A program made the translations under genes and the position numbers. From Flavobacteriales bacterium (GTDB lineage: Bacteria; Bacteroidota; Bacteroidia; NS11-12g; UBA9320): a stretch of DNA of 64,000 bases. A model generated the notes under the pieces. That model did no database searches and was not told the DNA's origin. It saw nothing but the letters and a program-made list of their open reading frames with translations. Below, piece after piece: positions 49,717 to 58,864 of this stretch. The stretch's first letter is position 1; each line of letters opens with the position of its first letter. Location of the stretch: NCBI GenBank assembly GCA_020635355.1, contig JACJZW010000006.1, positions 62,001 through 126,000 on the forward strand, read 5' to 3'.

Positions 49717-50931
49717 TTAATGTTCTTGCCACTCAACCGATTTGAGATCGATGCCGTCTTTAAACATCTCCCAAAGCGGACTCATTTCTCTTAATTTATT
49801 AACGGCAGTTTTTACGTGATTGATGGCGTAATCAACTTCCTCGTCGGTGGTAAATCGTCCAAGTCCAAATCGTAAGGAAGAGTGCGCCAGATCGTCATCC
49901 AATCCCAAACTCTTCAATACGTAGCTGGGTTCCAGCGAAGCGGATGTGCACGCCGATCCTGAGGATACAGCGATGTCTTTCACGCCCATCATCAAGCCTT
50001 CTCCCTCCACATATTTGAAGGAAATATTGGAAACGTGTGGCAGGCGATGATTCCGATTACCATTGACGTACGATTCCTCCATGGTCAATAATTCGGCTTC
50101 GAGTCGGTCACGCATAGCCGATAATCGCCTGGCTTCCGATTCCATTTCATTCATGCACAGTTCACAGGCTTTTCCAAAACCTACGATACCGGGAACATTT
50201 AAGGTTCCACTTCGCATACCGCGTTCATGTCCGCCACCATCCATTTGAGCTGTTACCTTAACCCGTGGATTTTTTCGTCGCACATAAAGTGCTCCAACTC
50301 CTTTAGGGCCGTACATTTTATGGGCTGAAAACGACATCAGGTCGATTCCATCAGCTTCAACGTCAACCGGTATTTTACCTACTGCCTGAGTAGCGTCTGT
50401 GTGCAGAAGAATGTTATTAGCGCGTGCAAGAGCGCTGATTTCCTGCATGGGTTGCACCACACCAATCTCGTTATTGCCATACATAATGGTAATGAGAATG
50501 GTCTCCGGGCGAATAGCTTCCTTGATTTGTTCAATGGAAACCAGTCCGTCAGCAGAAGGAGTGAGGTAGGTAACCTGAGCACCCAATTTTTCAACGTGCT
50601 TGCACGAATCCAAAACTGCTTTGTGCTCCGTGGCTACGGTAATAATGTGGTTGCCTTTTGCGGCGTACATTTCAAATACACCCTTAATGGCCAGGTTATC
50701 GGATTCGGTTGCGCCTGAGGTGAAGATGATCTCTTTTGGAGAAGAATTGATCAATTTGGCAACGCGCTCACGAGCGTAATCCACAGCCTCTTCAGCCGTC
50801 CATCCAAATGAATGGTTACGACTGGCGGCATTTCCAAAACTCTCGTTAAAGAAGGGAAGCATCTCTTCGAGAACACGAGGATCCATCGGAGTTGTGGCAT
50901 TGTTGTCCAGATAAATCGGGGTCTTAAGCAT
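49717..50931 (-). CDS. iscS: Cysteine desulfurase IscS
   Basis: The 404-residue PLP enzyme takes sulfur from cysteine and passes it as persulfide to IscU. PLP Lys205 (SFSAHKMYGPKG) and catalytic Cys328 (SSGSACTSASLEPS) are in place and match E. coli numbering closely. Opens IYLDNNATTPMDPRVLEEML. First gene of iscS-iscU-iscA. Confidence 0.97.
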   Translation of the reverse strand: MLKTPIYLDNNATTPMDPRVLEEMLPFFNESFGNAASRNHSFGWTAEEAVDYARERVAKLINSSPKEIIFTSGATESDNLAIKGVFEMYAAKGNHIITVATEHKAVLDSCKHVEKLGAQVTYLTPSADGLVSIEQIKEAIRPETILITIMYGNNEIGVVQPMQEISALARANNILLHTDATQAVGKIPVDVEADGIDLMSFSAHKMYGPKGVGALYVRRKNPRVKVTAQMDGGGHERGMRSGTLNVPGIVGFGKACELCMNEMESEARRLSAMRDRLEAELLTMEESYVNGNRNHRLPHVSNISFKYVEGEGLMMGVKDIAVSSGSACTSASLEPSYVLKSLGLDDDLAHSSLRFGLGRFTTDEEVDYAINHVKTAVNKLREMSPLWEMFKDGIDLKSVEWQEH

Positions 50932-50962
50932 TCCTGTTTTTATTTAGATCAATTCTATTCTG

Positions 50963-50970
50963 CAAATATA
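50963..50970 (-). promoter_or_regulatory. -7 element TATATTTG for iscS
   Basis: Perfect TAnnTTTG on the minus strand, 31 bases before the iscS ATG. A TTG lies 12 bases upstream, closer than usual. No IscR-type operator was recognised. Confidence 0.45.
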
Positions 50971-51041
50971 ACGCGGTTCAATCAAAATAGTTTGAGTTTC
51001 AACCAGCTTCATCGCCCCATTAATTAAGGTGGGGAAATGGG

Positions 51042-51073
51042 TTGCGATAGCCGTTGGCTTTTGCCGATATTTG
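51042..51073 (+). promoter_or_regulatory. Promoter for methylmalonyl-CoA epimerase gene
   Basis: TTG at 51042-51044, 21 bases, then GATATTTG at 51066-51073 (seven of eight). Predicted start is about 10 bases before GTG 51089. Confidence 0.5.
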
Positions 51074-51088
51074 ACCGGAAAGATTCCC

Positions 51089-51496
51089 GTGATAAACAAA
51101 ATTGAACATCTTGGAATTGCCGTTTCCTCCATTGAGGACGGCAATCAACTTTTCGCTGATTTACTGGGTACGCAACCATATAAGGAGGAACGTGTGGAGA
51201 GTGAACACGTCATTACCTCCTTCTTCCAATTGGGAGAATCTAAGATTGAATTGCTGGAGGCAGTTGATGGCCAGGGCGCAATTGGGAAGTTCATGGAGAA
51301 ACGAGGCGCTGGAATCCATCACATTGCACTGGATGTGACGGATATTGAGTTTGAACTGGATCGACTTCAAAACCTGGGTTTTGTGTTGCTTCATCAAACC
51401 CCAAAACCGGGAGCAGATGGAAAAAAAATTGCCTTCCTTCATCCAAAATCAACCGCCGGTGTTCTGATTGAGCTCTGCGAAGACATGGAAAAGTGA
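51089..51496 (+). CDS. mce: Methylmalonyl-CoA epimerase
   Basis: GTG 51089 gives MINKIEHLGIAVSSIEDGNQ and 135 residues, the family N-terminus; a longer frame from ATG 51029 would run through the promoter. The enzyme belongs to the vicinal-oxygen-chelate fold. Metal ligands are visible: His in IEHLGIAV, His in GAGIHHIALDV and Glu in VLIELCEDM. It racemises (R)/(S)-methylmalonyl-CoA, linking propionyl-CoA and the mutase. The AI-2E gene starts one base after its stop. Confidence 0.93.
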   Translation: MINKIEHLGIAVSSIEDGNQLFADLLGTQPYKEERVESEHVITSFFQLGESKIELLEAVDGQGAIGKFMEKRGAGIHHIALDVTDIEFELDRLQNLGFVLLHQTPKPGADGKKIAFLHPKSTAGVLIELCEDMEK

Positions 51497-51497
51497 T

Positions 51498-52601
51498 ATG
51501 AATGAACTAAATCGAAACCGACAAATCATCCGATTTCTTCTTGGGTTATTAGGCGTTCTCCTGCTGGGTTGGATTTTTTGGCAGATCCGTCAGGTCGTAA
51601 TCTACTTCGCCGTGGCTACGGTGTTGGCCCTGATGGGCAGACCACTCATGAAACTTCTGGATCGGATCCGTATCAAAAATTGGCGCATGCCGGTATGGCT
51701 CAGTGCCCTGACGGTACTTGTAACCTTCATTTTTGTAACGGTATTGATTTTCCAATTTCTCATTCCGGTTTTGGTGGATCAGATACAAATCATCGCATCC
51801 ATTGATGTAGATAGTTTAATGGGGGCGTTTGATGAACAAATCACCGCGATAGAACGAACGCTCTACAAGATGAACATCACGGATGTGAATCGGGAATCCA
51901 TTGAAAAGAAAATATCCGAAAACCTGGACTTTAGTATGTTGGGGGACGTTGTTACCTCAATGCTCAACGGTCTTGGATCATTACTCATTGCCGTCATGAG
52001 TATCCTCTTTATCACGTTTTTTCTATTGAAGGATCAGGGTATTGTGAACAACATTATAGATTCCATGACTCCGGATCGTTATCTGGAAAAAGTACACTCC
52101 ATCATTACCGATACCCGCAAATTATTGTCGCGTTACTTTTTGGGAGTTGCCCTTCAAGTCTCCATCATCGCCACCATTATTGGTGTTGGCCTCTCCATCG
52201 TTGGAGTTCCAAATGCCATCTTGATCGGAATCTTAGCCGGGGTGTTCAACATCATTCCTTATCTGGGACCAATCATTGGCGGAGTGTTGGGGCTTACGCT
52301 AAGTGTGTTGTCTAATGTGCATGCGGAAGTGGACGCCAATATGCTGCCGCTGATATTGGAAGTACTGGCTGTTTTTGCCACCGCACAGCTCACGGATAAC
52401 TTTGTCCTTCAACCGCTTATTTTCTCAAAAAGTGTTAAGGCCCACCCACTTGAAATCTTTGTTGTGATCATGAGTGCGGGAATGATTTCAGGGGTAATCG
52501 GGATGATTCTGGCCGTTCCTACTTATACCTTTCTCCGGATTGTAGCCCGTGAATTTTTCCAGGGTTACAAGGTGGTGCAGGGACTTACCAAGGACCTTTA
52601 G
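51498..52601 (+). CDS. AI-2E family transporter
   Basis: ATG 51498 gives MNELNRNRQIIRFLLGLLGV and 367 residues. The family has about eight helices with a soluble insert: paired N-terminal helices, the DVDSLMGAFDEQITAIERTL linker, and later NIIPYLGPIIGGVLGLTLSV and the end SGVIGMILAVPTYTFLRIVA. Known members export autoinducer-2 or act as Na+/H+ antiporters; the role here is unknown. Its stop lies 2 bases from the convergent barrel gene. Confidence 0.9.
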   Translation: MNELNRNRQIIRFLLGLLGVLLLGWIFWQIRQVVIYFAVATVLALMGRPLMKLLDRIRIKNWRMPVWLSALTVLVTFIFVTVLIFQFLIPVLVDQIQIIASIDVDSLMGAFDEQITAIERTLYKMNITDVNRESIEKKISENLDFSMLGDVVTSMLNGLGSLLIAVMSILFITFFLLKDQGIVNNIIDSMTPDRYLEKVHSIITDTRKLLSRYFLGVALQVSIIATIIGVGLSIVGVPNAILIGILAGVFNIIPYLGPIIGGVLGLTLSVLSNVHAEVDANMLPLILEVLAVFATAQLTDNFVLQPLIFSKSVKAHPLEIFVVIMSAGMISGVIGMILAVPTYTFLRIVAREFFQGYKVVQGLTKDL

Positions 52602-52603
52602 TA

Positions 52604-53263
52604 TTAGTGGAATAAATATCCTGCATGGAGGGTAAAGTACTGCTGTGTCATGTTGCTCCCGTTGAGCTTGCCAATTGGATTCTGACCTTGAGATTTTCGT
52701 AGCTCAAGGAAGAATAACCGGCCGTCTCCGGATCTAACATCCACACCCAATCCATAAACTATACCCTGATCCATGGTCTCCAAACCAGTTAATTCCTTGT
52801 TGGTGAAACCGTGATCAGCGTTGTAGTTTGAATCATCATAGGTGCGCGATTGTGCCCCTCCCAGATGAAAATTAAGGCTATAACCGGCGTACGCTTTGAA
52901 AAAGAAATTCCCATTACCCACGCTGAGCTTGGCAGCTATAGGTACGTCAACCGAGAGAACATTTACTTTTTCGTTAAAGGCGTATTCCTTTGTTCCGGTT
53001 AATCCACCTTGTTCAGTGATGCCATTTGCTTTTGTTCCTCGCCCGGTTAGCAGGAAATCGGCCATTACACCAACATTCTTATGAAACTGATACGCCGAAG
53101 CCCCTCCGATCTGCCATAATAATTTACCAGTTGGGTTTTGTATTCCACCACCTTCAAATAAGCTTTCACCCAATCCTACCCGGCTTCCATAATAGAACCC
53201 GGTTTGTTGTGCCTGTGTGGCCGAAGCAATCAATAATCCGATGATGGTTATAAAGGTTTTCAT
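52604..53263 (-). CDS. Outer-membrane beta-barrel protein, PorT-like
   Basis: ATG 53263 gives MKTFITIIGLLIASATQA, a signal peptide, and 219 residues. The mature part alternates strands and turns as in the PorT/OMP_b-brl families: FYYGSRVGLGESLFEGGGIQ, LLWQIGGASAYQFHKNVGVM, NVLSVDVPIAAKLSVGNGNF, FFKAYAGYSLNFHLGGA, and an aromatic end (YFTLHAGYLFH) for barrel assembly. Function unknown. Confidence 0.8.
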   Translation of the reverse strand: MKTFITIIGLLIASATQAQQTGFYYGSRVGLGESLFEGGGIQNPTGKLLWQIGGASAYQFHKNVGVMADFLLTGRGTKANGITEQGGLTGTKEYAFNEKVNVLSVDVPIAAKLSVGNGNFFFKAYAGYSLNFHLGGAQSRTYDDSNYNADHGFTNKELTGLETMDQGIVYGLGVDVRSGDGRLFFLELRKSQGQNPIGKLNGSNMTQQYFTLHAGYLFH

Positions 53264-53297
53264 AGTGCTATTCGTTTGATGTGGTCTTCCAAAAGAC

Positions 53298-53639
53298 TTA
53301 CGCTTTCCGAACAAATTCGGATTTCAAAGCCATCGATCCAAAACCATCAATCTTGCAATCAATGTTGTGATCTCCCTCCACCAGCCTGATGTTTTTCACC
53401 TTGGTGCCGGCTTTAATTGGTTTGGGAGAACCTTTAACCGGAAGGTTTTTGATCACGATTACGGAGTCGCCATCGGCTAGTAACGTTCCATTGGAGTCAA
53501 TAACAGTTACAGCATTTGATTTGCTTTCTTCGGTAGGCGACCATTCAAAACCACATTCCGGACAAGCGTAAAGTGCATCGGATAATTGGTAACCGTATTC
53601 GGATGAGCAAGAGGGACAGGTTTTTAGTTCGTCTGACAT
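53298..53639 (-). CDS. yjdM: YjdM/PhnA zinc-ribbon protein
   Basis: The 113-residue protein matches the YjdM (formerly PhnA) family: N-terminal zinc ribbon with Cys8/Cys11 and Cys26/Cys29 (KTCPSCSS, YACPECGFEW), then an SH3-like domain (LLADGDSVIVIKNLPVKGSP, IRLVEGDHNIDCKIDGFG). Function in vivo is unclear; it is not phosphonoacetate hydrolase. It starts and ends between two barrel genes on the same strand. Confidence 0.93.
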   Translation of the reverse strand: MSDELKTCPSCSSEYGYQLSDALYACPECGFEWSPTEESKSNAVTVIDSNGTLLADGDSVIVIKNLPVKGSPKPIKAGTKVKNIRLVEGDHNIDCKIDGFGSMALKSEFVRKA

Positions 53640-53674
53640 CGGATGTGTGTTTGTGCGTGGAGGCTTATGTTGCC

Positions 53675-54778
53675 CTACTCGATTAAGTGATGTAATTCAC
53701 TCAGCATCTGATCCACACTGGAGGTGTTGCCAAACTGAGTGTCTATATTTCTATAAGGAATATAATATTCGAAAGGTTCCTTCAATCGATCCATGTACTT
53801 GTCTGACAGGAAGATACCCCATTTTAAATTTTCATTATCCGACAAAAAGAACTCCCCGATTTGGGCATAATACCAGTTGGTATATGTCTGTTCTTCAAAC
53901 GGATTGGGCTGATGCATGACTTGATTCAATTCATGGCTGTGGATGATGCGGTGTGGGCGATCGGCAAATCGTTGATCAATTAAACTGGCGATTTCCTGTC
54001 GACGAATTTCCCGAACCGAATCGTTCTGGGCATTGGTGAAATACCGAATGGAATAGTTGGAAAGTGCCGGCAAAACAAAAATGATGGGCGCCTTGGATTG
54101 GAATTGTTTTAAATGATAATCCGCGACAGCTAAAGCAATGGAATCCGATTTAATCCGCTCTGTTACCGGTTGGCTGTTGCTCAGCTCCTTAAACCGAATT
54201 TGTACGCCGAACTGGAAGTAATCCGCTCTTCCGTCTATCCGCCCGTTGTGTTGTTTCCCGTTTTGAAATTCATAGTAGTTGGCATTGAAGCGTATCCCCT
54301 CATTTAATGGAAGGGATAGTCCGAACTTATAGGCAAAGTCGAATTGATCAGTGAGGCTCACAGACATGCTGGATGTCCCGGATGTTTTGGTTCCATCCAG
54401 GCTTTTCTGAATGTGGGAAAAGGTATATCCAGGCGTAATACCAGCCAGAAAGTAGATTGACCGATCAGTTCCCGGCGAATACAGAAAATCCAGGCTGGCA
54501 TCCAGACTTTGAATCGTTGTGGTTGCCAGACTGTTATCGTTGATGTAACTGGTATAGGCATAGGCTGGGGCCAGTTGCAGTGCCATATTTTTTTTGGCAT
54601 ATTCCAGGAAAATGCCGCCACCAAATCCAGATTTATTGGTGAGTGAATCAGAAACGGATGGTTTGATAAAGGACACATTGAAGTTGGCGTTCAAGCCATA
54701 GTCCCATTGTTGCCCAATGACCTGGGATGTGCTTAAAAGCAGCAACAACATCACCAGCGATTTCCGTTGGAATTTCAT
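53675..54778 (-). CDS. Outer-membrane beta-barrel protein
   Basis: ATG 54778 gives MKFQRKSLVMLLLLLSTSQV, a signal peptide, and 367 residues. About residues 20-200 are barrel-like (GLNANFNVSFIKPSVSDSLT, FGGGIFLEYAKKNMALQLAP, IYFLAGITPGYTFSH, FGVQIRFKE). The last 160 residues are soluble and helical with SLIDQRFADRPHRIIHSHEL; I do not recognise that part. Adjacent to yjdM on the same strand. Confidence 0.7.
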   Translation of the reverse strand: MKFQRKSLVMLLLLLSTSQVIGQQWDYGLNANFNVSFIKPSVSDSLTNKSGFGGGIFLEYAKKNMALQLAPAYAYTSYINDNSLATTTIQSLDASLDFLYSPGTDRSIYFLAGITPGYTFSHIQKSLDGTKTSGTSSMSVSLTDQFDFAYKFGLSLPLNEGIRFNANYYEFQNGKQHNGRIDGRADYFQFGVQIRFKELSNSQPVTERIKSDSIALAVADYHLKQFQSKAPIIFVLPALSNYSIRYFTNAQNDSVREIRRQEIASLIDQRFADRPHRIIHSHELNQVMHQPNPFEEQTYTNWYYAQIGEFFLSDNENLKWGIFLSDKYMDRLKEPFEYYIPYRNIDTQFGNTSSVDQMLSELHHLIE

Positions 54779-54852
54779 TGAGACAAATCTAGGAATAAAT
54801 CGGGCTGACGTGTGATTCACTTCATCACTGAAAGGTGTGGATTGACCAATGG

Positions 54853-56391
54853 TCAGATGTCGAACCGTATACCCTGTGCAAGTGGAAGCGACTTGCCATA
54901 ATTAATGGTATTGGTTTGTCGGCGCATATAGTTCTTCCACGCATCTGATCCCGATTCACGTCCACCTCCTGTTTCCTTCTCTCCGCCAAAAGCACCGCCA
55001 ATCTCTGCCCCGCTGGTGCCGATGTTTACATTGGCAATTCCGCAGTCGGATCCGGCGTGACTCAAGAAGTATTCAGCTTCTGAAATATCGTCGGTGAAAA
55101 GTGCTGAGCTTAAGCCTTGACGTACATCATTCTGCATGGCAATAGCCTCTTCCAATCGACGGTATTTCATCAGGTAAACAACCGGTGCGAAGGTTTCTTC
55201 CTGCACAATTTTGAAGTGGTTATGTGCCTCAATGATACATGGTTTAACATAGCAGCCTGATTCATATCCTTTACCCGACAGTATATCGCCTCCAAACACG
55301 ACATGGCCTCCTTCTTCTTCGGCCAGGGTGATGGCTTTACGGAACGTTTCAACCGCCTGTTGATCAATCAAAGGTCCTACATGAACGCCTTCTTCCAACG
55401 GATTACCAATAACCAGTTGTTGATAGGCCTTGATCAATTTGTCCTTAAAAACTTCATACACATCTTCGTGGATGATCACCCTTCGGGTACTGGTGCAGCG
55501 CTGACCGCAGGTACCAACCGCTCCAAATACAACCGCCCGAAGCGCGTTTTCCAAATTGGATTTTTGTCCGATGATCAAGGCATTGTTCCCACCAAGTTCC
55601 AGCAAAGCTCTTCCCAATCGGGCACCAACAATGCTTCCAACACGTTTGCCCATTCGGGTGCTTCCGGTGGCTGATATCAATGGAATGCGGGCATCACGCG
55701 CCATCATTTCACCAATGGTGTGATCGCCTATGATCAAATTAAATATACCTTCCGGTAGTTCATTTTCAATCAAAATTTCCTTCATGATCTGCTGACACGC
55801 AATAGCTGATAGTGGTGCTTTCTCAGATGGTTTCCAGATCACGACATCGCCACAAACCGCAGCAATCATGGCGTTCCAACTCCATACCGCAACCGGAAAG
55901 TTGAAGGAAGAGATTACGCCAACAATGCCCATGGGGTGCCATTGTTCCATCATGCGATGTTGCGGGCGCTCGGATTGAATGGTCAGGCCGTACAACTGAC
56001 GCGACAAACCAACGGCAAAGTCGCAGATGTCGATCATTTCCTGAACTTCACCCATTCCTTCCTGCAGACTTTTCCCCATTTCATAGGATACCAGCGCTCC
56101 CAATTCCTTTTTGCGAATACGGAGTTTATTGCCAAAGCGTCGAACAATCTCTCCGCGTTTGGGTGCCGGAACGTCCTTCCAATACGTGTAGGCCTCCTGA
56201 GCCACTTTTACAATGTGCTCATATTCGGTTTGGGTGGCATACACCACACTGGCCAACTCTTTCCCATCAACGGGTGATACAATGGAACGTGTTTCCGACC
56301 CCAGTGGGGTAACCCACTGCCTGCCTGAGCTGATGCTTTCGTTTACCTCGCGTATACCGAAATGAGATAGGATTTTTTCAATTTTAACCAT
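54853..56391 (-). CDS. Aldehyde dehydrogenase, ALDH7-type
   Basis: The 512-residue enzyme oxidises an aldehyde with NAD+. It resembles ALDH7 proteins (piperideine-6-carboxylate/aminoadipate-semialdehyde dehydrogenase): FNFPVAVWSWNAMIAAVCGD, RALLELGGNNALIIGQ with Glu near 265, VFGAVGTCGQRCTSTRRVII with catalytic Cys near 299, and the end IGGAFGGEKETGGGRESGSD. In this group the usual role is lysine degradation. A single gene with its own promoter. Confidence 0.88.
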   Translation of the reverse strand: MVKIEKILSHFGIREVNESISSGRQWVTPLGSETRSIVSPVDGKELASVVYATQTEYEHIVKVAQEAYTYWKDVPAPKRGEIVRRFGNKLRIRKKELGALVSYEMGKSLQEGMGEVQEMIDICDFAVGLSRQLYGLTIQSERPQHRMMEQWHPMGIVGVISSFNFPVAVWSWNAMIAAVCGDVVIWKPSEKAPLSAIACQQIMKEILIENELPEGIFNLIIGDHTIGEMMARDARIPLISATGSTRMGKRVGSIVGARLGRALLELGGNNALIIGQKSNLENALRAVVFGAVGTCGQRCTSTRRVIIHEDVYEVFKDKLIKAYQQLVIGNPLEEGVHVGPLIDQQAVETFRKAITLAEEEGGHVVFGGDILSGKGYESGCYVKPCIIEAHNHFKIVQEETFAPVVYLMKYRRLEEAIAMQNDVRQGLSSALFTDDISEAEYFLSHAGSDCGIANVNIGTSGAEIGGAFGGEKETGGGRESGSDAWKNYMRRQTNTINYGKSLPLAQGIRFDI

Positions 56392-56419
56392 GGAGAAGAG
56401 TGCGTATGAGTCTCAATTT

Positions 56420-56450
56420 CAAAGGTAATACAGGACGTCTCCACGGGCAA
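56420..56450 (-). promoter_or_regulatory. Bacteroidota promoter for ALDH gene
   Basis: On the minus strand TTG (56448-56450), 20 bases, then a perfect TACCTTTG (56420-56427), about 29 bases before ATG 56391. Confidence 0.65.
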
Positions 56451-56530
56451 ACCTCGATGCGTTTTCAATTCCGCAGTGATGTGCATAACCCAACCAACCG
56501 AATCCGTGCATTCCAACGAGATTTGTTTCA

Positions 56531-58393
56531 ATGAATGGGCGTAAGTATCTCTACCTGTTAGTCGTGCTTTTTCTGGTGGCCGCCACTTCCTGGCTGATGA
56601 TCCGAAAAGCCAATCGTCCTGAGCAACCGGCCACTAGCTCCCAATTGGATACCGCTCAGATGGCATCGGCTCCATCGGATACCAAAGGGAACAGTTCCAC
56701 GCCTAACCATCAAACTCAGGAATCTGATACAACAGTTGCCCAACTACCGAGCAAGAAAACGATAGAGATACCCGGAGATATGTGGTCTATTCATCCGAAA
56801 TCAGCTGGATACTATGCCATGCCCATTTCCGGTAAGGTGGAGTTAAGTGGATCATTTGGTGAATTGCGCTCCAATCACTTTCACGCCGGTTTGGATATTA
56901 GAACCGGTGGACAGGAAGGAATGGAGGTCCTGGCAGCTGCTTCCGGTTATGTGAGTCGGATTAAGGTGTCGGCTTACGGCTATGGGAAAGCGATATACAT
57001 CCAACATCCTAATGGGACCACCACGGTTTATGGGCACCTTCAACGGTATGCCGGTGTCATTCAGGATGCCGTGTTGTCCCGGCAGTATAAACTGGAATCT
57101 TACGAAATTGACTGGTATCCAGCGGCTAATGAACTCAAGGTAACGAAGGGGGATGTTATTGCGTATTCCGGAAATACTGGAGGATCGGGAGGGCCACATC
57201 TGCATTTTGAAATTCGCAATGCGCGGGGAGAAGCCAGCAACCCGTTGTTGCAAGGTATTGTATTGGAGGATCAGATACCACCTTCTTTTCGCGGATTACA
57301 GGTGTTGAAACTGGACGAAGAAATCCGAAGAACAACGGGCAGTTTCCCGTTTAAAACATTGACATCCAATACGGCTGAGATAACCCTGGAACCTGGGACC
57401 TATGGGTTGGGCGCCCGCTGGCTCGAGTACTTTACTGACCGTATGAACTACCTGGGAATTAACTATGCTTCCATGGTGATCAATGGGAAGCTGGTTTATC
57501 GGCAACAAATCGAATCATTTGCCTTTGACGATAGCCGTTTCATCAATCACCACATCAATTTCGTGCATTTTTTGTCAACCGGACAGCGTTACACTAAGTT
57601 TTTCAAAGACAGTGGAAATGGTCTGCCATTTTATTCCGGTGACGGTCGAATCAACCTAAATAACGGCGACACCCTGAATGCCACGCTAATTATTCGGGAT
57701 ATCGCCGGAGGCGCTGATACCACCACACTCCGACTGATTGGAAAGGCAGATACACATACCTCATTCAAAACATTTCCCGCGTTCAGCGGAACAGCGGTTT
57801 CCGCCTCATCCGGAGCTACCCTGAAAACGGACGCAGCCACGATCATCCTGCCTCCATCTTCCCTTTATACTAATTCCATCATCGAATTATCGGAATCAGA
57901 AACGAAGGCGGATTTGGCTTCGCCGATGATTCACGTGCATACCCCTATGATTCCGCTCCACAAGCGGATGACGGTTCGCATCAAACCCAAGGCAGCCTTT
58001 TCGGATCAACTGAACAAGCTGGTGATCATGGAGTATGATCGAGCCAGCCGAAACAGTAAGCCGTATGAGACGTCACACAGCGGTGGAATGGCAGAAGCGT
58101 CTGTAAAGAACTTTGGTATTTATTATCTGAAGTTGGATACGATCCCTCCACGGGTGCGATTTAGTTCGAGTGGACGAACATTGGTAGCCTATATTTCAGA
58201 TGCTGCCGGTGATATTTCGACCTATCGGGGAACGCTGGATGGCAAGTGGATTTTGTTTGAGTATGAACCCAAATCTGGTCGGTTGAAGGCCGTGGTGCCT
58301 CCCTCAATCGAGAAAGGTAGCCACTCGTTAAAATTGCGCGTATCCGATCTGGTGGGAAATGAAACCGTGATCGAAAAAACCGTTTCGTTTTAA
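56531..58393 (+). CDS. M23-family (LytM-type) metallopeptidase domain protein
   Basis: The 620-residue protein has an N-terminal membrane anchor or signal (about residues 6-23) and a Ser/Thr/Gln-rich linker. The M23 domain spans roughly 95-250 with zinc ligands His118 and Asp122 (HFHAGLDIRTGG) and the HxH motif His223/His225 (GGPHLHFEIRNARG), so it is probably an active cell-wall endopeptidase. Residues 250-620 are beta-sandwich-like modules (ITLEPGTYGLGARWLEYFTD and others) of unknown role. It is divergent from the ALDH gene. Confidence 0.9.
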   Translation: MNGRKYLYLLVVLFLVAATSWLMIRKANRPEQPATSSQLDTAQMASAPSDTKGNSSTPNHQTQESDTTVAQLPSKKTIEIPGDMWSIHPKSAGYYAMPISGKVELSGSFGELRSNHFHAGLDIRTGGQEGMEVLAAASGYVSRIKVSAYGYGKAIYIQHPNGTTTVYGHLQRYAGVIQDAVLSRQYKLESYEIDWYPAANELKVTKGDVIAYSGNTGGSGGPHLHFEIRNARGEASNPLLQGIVLEDQIPPSFRGLQVLKLDEEIRRTTGSFPFKTLTSNTAEITLEPGTYGLGARWLEYFTDRMNYLGINYASMVINGKLVYRQQIESFAFDDSRFINHHINFVHFLSTGQRYTKFFKDSGNGLPFYSGDGRINLNNGDTLNATLIIRDIAGGADTTTLRLIGKADTHTSFKTFPAFSGTAVSASSGATLKTDAATIILPPSSLYTNSIIELSESETKADLASPMIHVHTPMIPLHKRMTVRIKPKAAFSDQLNKLVIMEYDRASRNSKPYETSHSGGMAEASVKNFGIYYLKLDTIPPRVRFSSSGRTLVAYISDAAGDISTYRGTLDGKWILFEYEPKSGRLKAVVPPSIEKGSHSLKLRVSDLVGNETVIEKTVSF

Positions 58394-58409
58394 GGATGTT
58401 ACAAGGTTG

Positions 58410-58859
58410 ATGGAAAAGCTAAAAGTGGGGGATCGAATCCCCAAATTCAAGACGGTTAATCAACACGACGAGCCTGTTTCGTCAGGCGATCTGAAGGGAA
58501 ATAAGACCGTACTGTTCTTTTATCCCAAGGACGATACCCCTACGTGTACCAAGGAAGCATGTAATCTACGCGACAATCATGAACGGCTCATCGCAGCCGG
58601 TTACACGGTATATGGAATAAGTCCGGATTCGTCCAAGCGTCACCGGAAGTTTATTGAGAAGCACAGTCTGCCCTATGATCTCCTGGTAGATGAAGATCAC
58701 TCCATGGCTGAGGCTTTTGGGGTTTGGGGCGAGAAATCCATGTACGGCAGAACCTACATGGGTATCTTACGTACAACCTTCATTCTCAACGAAAAGGGGG
58801 TAATTACCGAGGTGATTGAAAAGGTAAAGGCCGCGGAACACGCCGATCAGATTCTCTGA
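58410..58859 (+). CDS. bcp: Thioredoxin-dependent thiol peroxidase (BCP)
   Basis: ATG 58410 gives MEKLKVGDRIPKFKTVNQHD and 149 residues. It is an atypical two-Cys peroxiredoxin: peroxidatic Cys46 and resolving Cys51 in YPKDDTPTCTKEACNLRDNH, followed by TVYGISPDSSKRHRKFIEKH. It reduces hydroperoxides with electrons from thioredoxin. It ends 5 bases from the convergent propeller gene and starts 16 after the M23 gene. Confidence 0.95.
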   Translation: MEKLKVGDRIPKFKTVNQHDEPVSSGDLKGNKTVLFFYPKDDTPTCTKEACNLRDNHERLIAAGYTVYGISPDSSKRHRKFIEKHSLPYDLLVDEDHSMAEAFGVWGEKSMYGRTYMGILRTTFILNEKGVITEVIEKVKAAEHADQIL

Positions 58860-58864
58860 ACGGA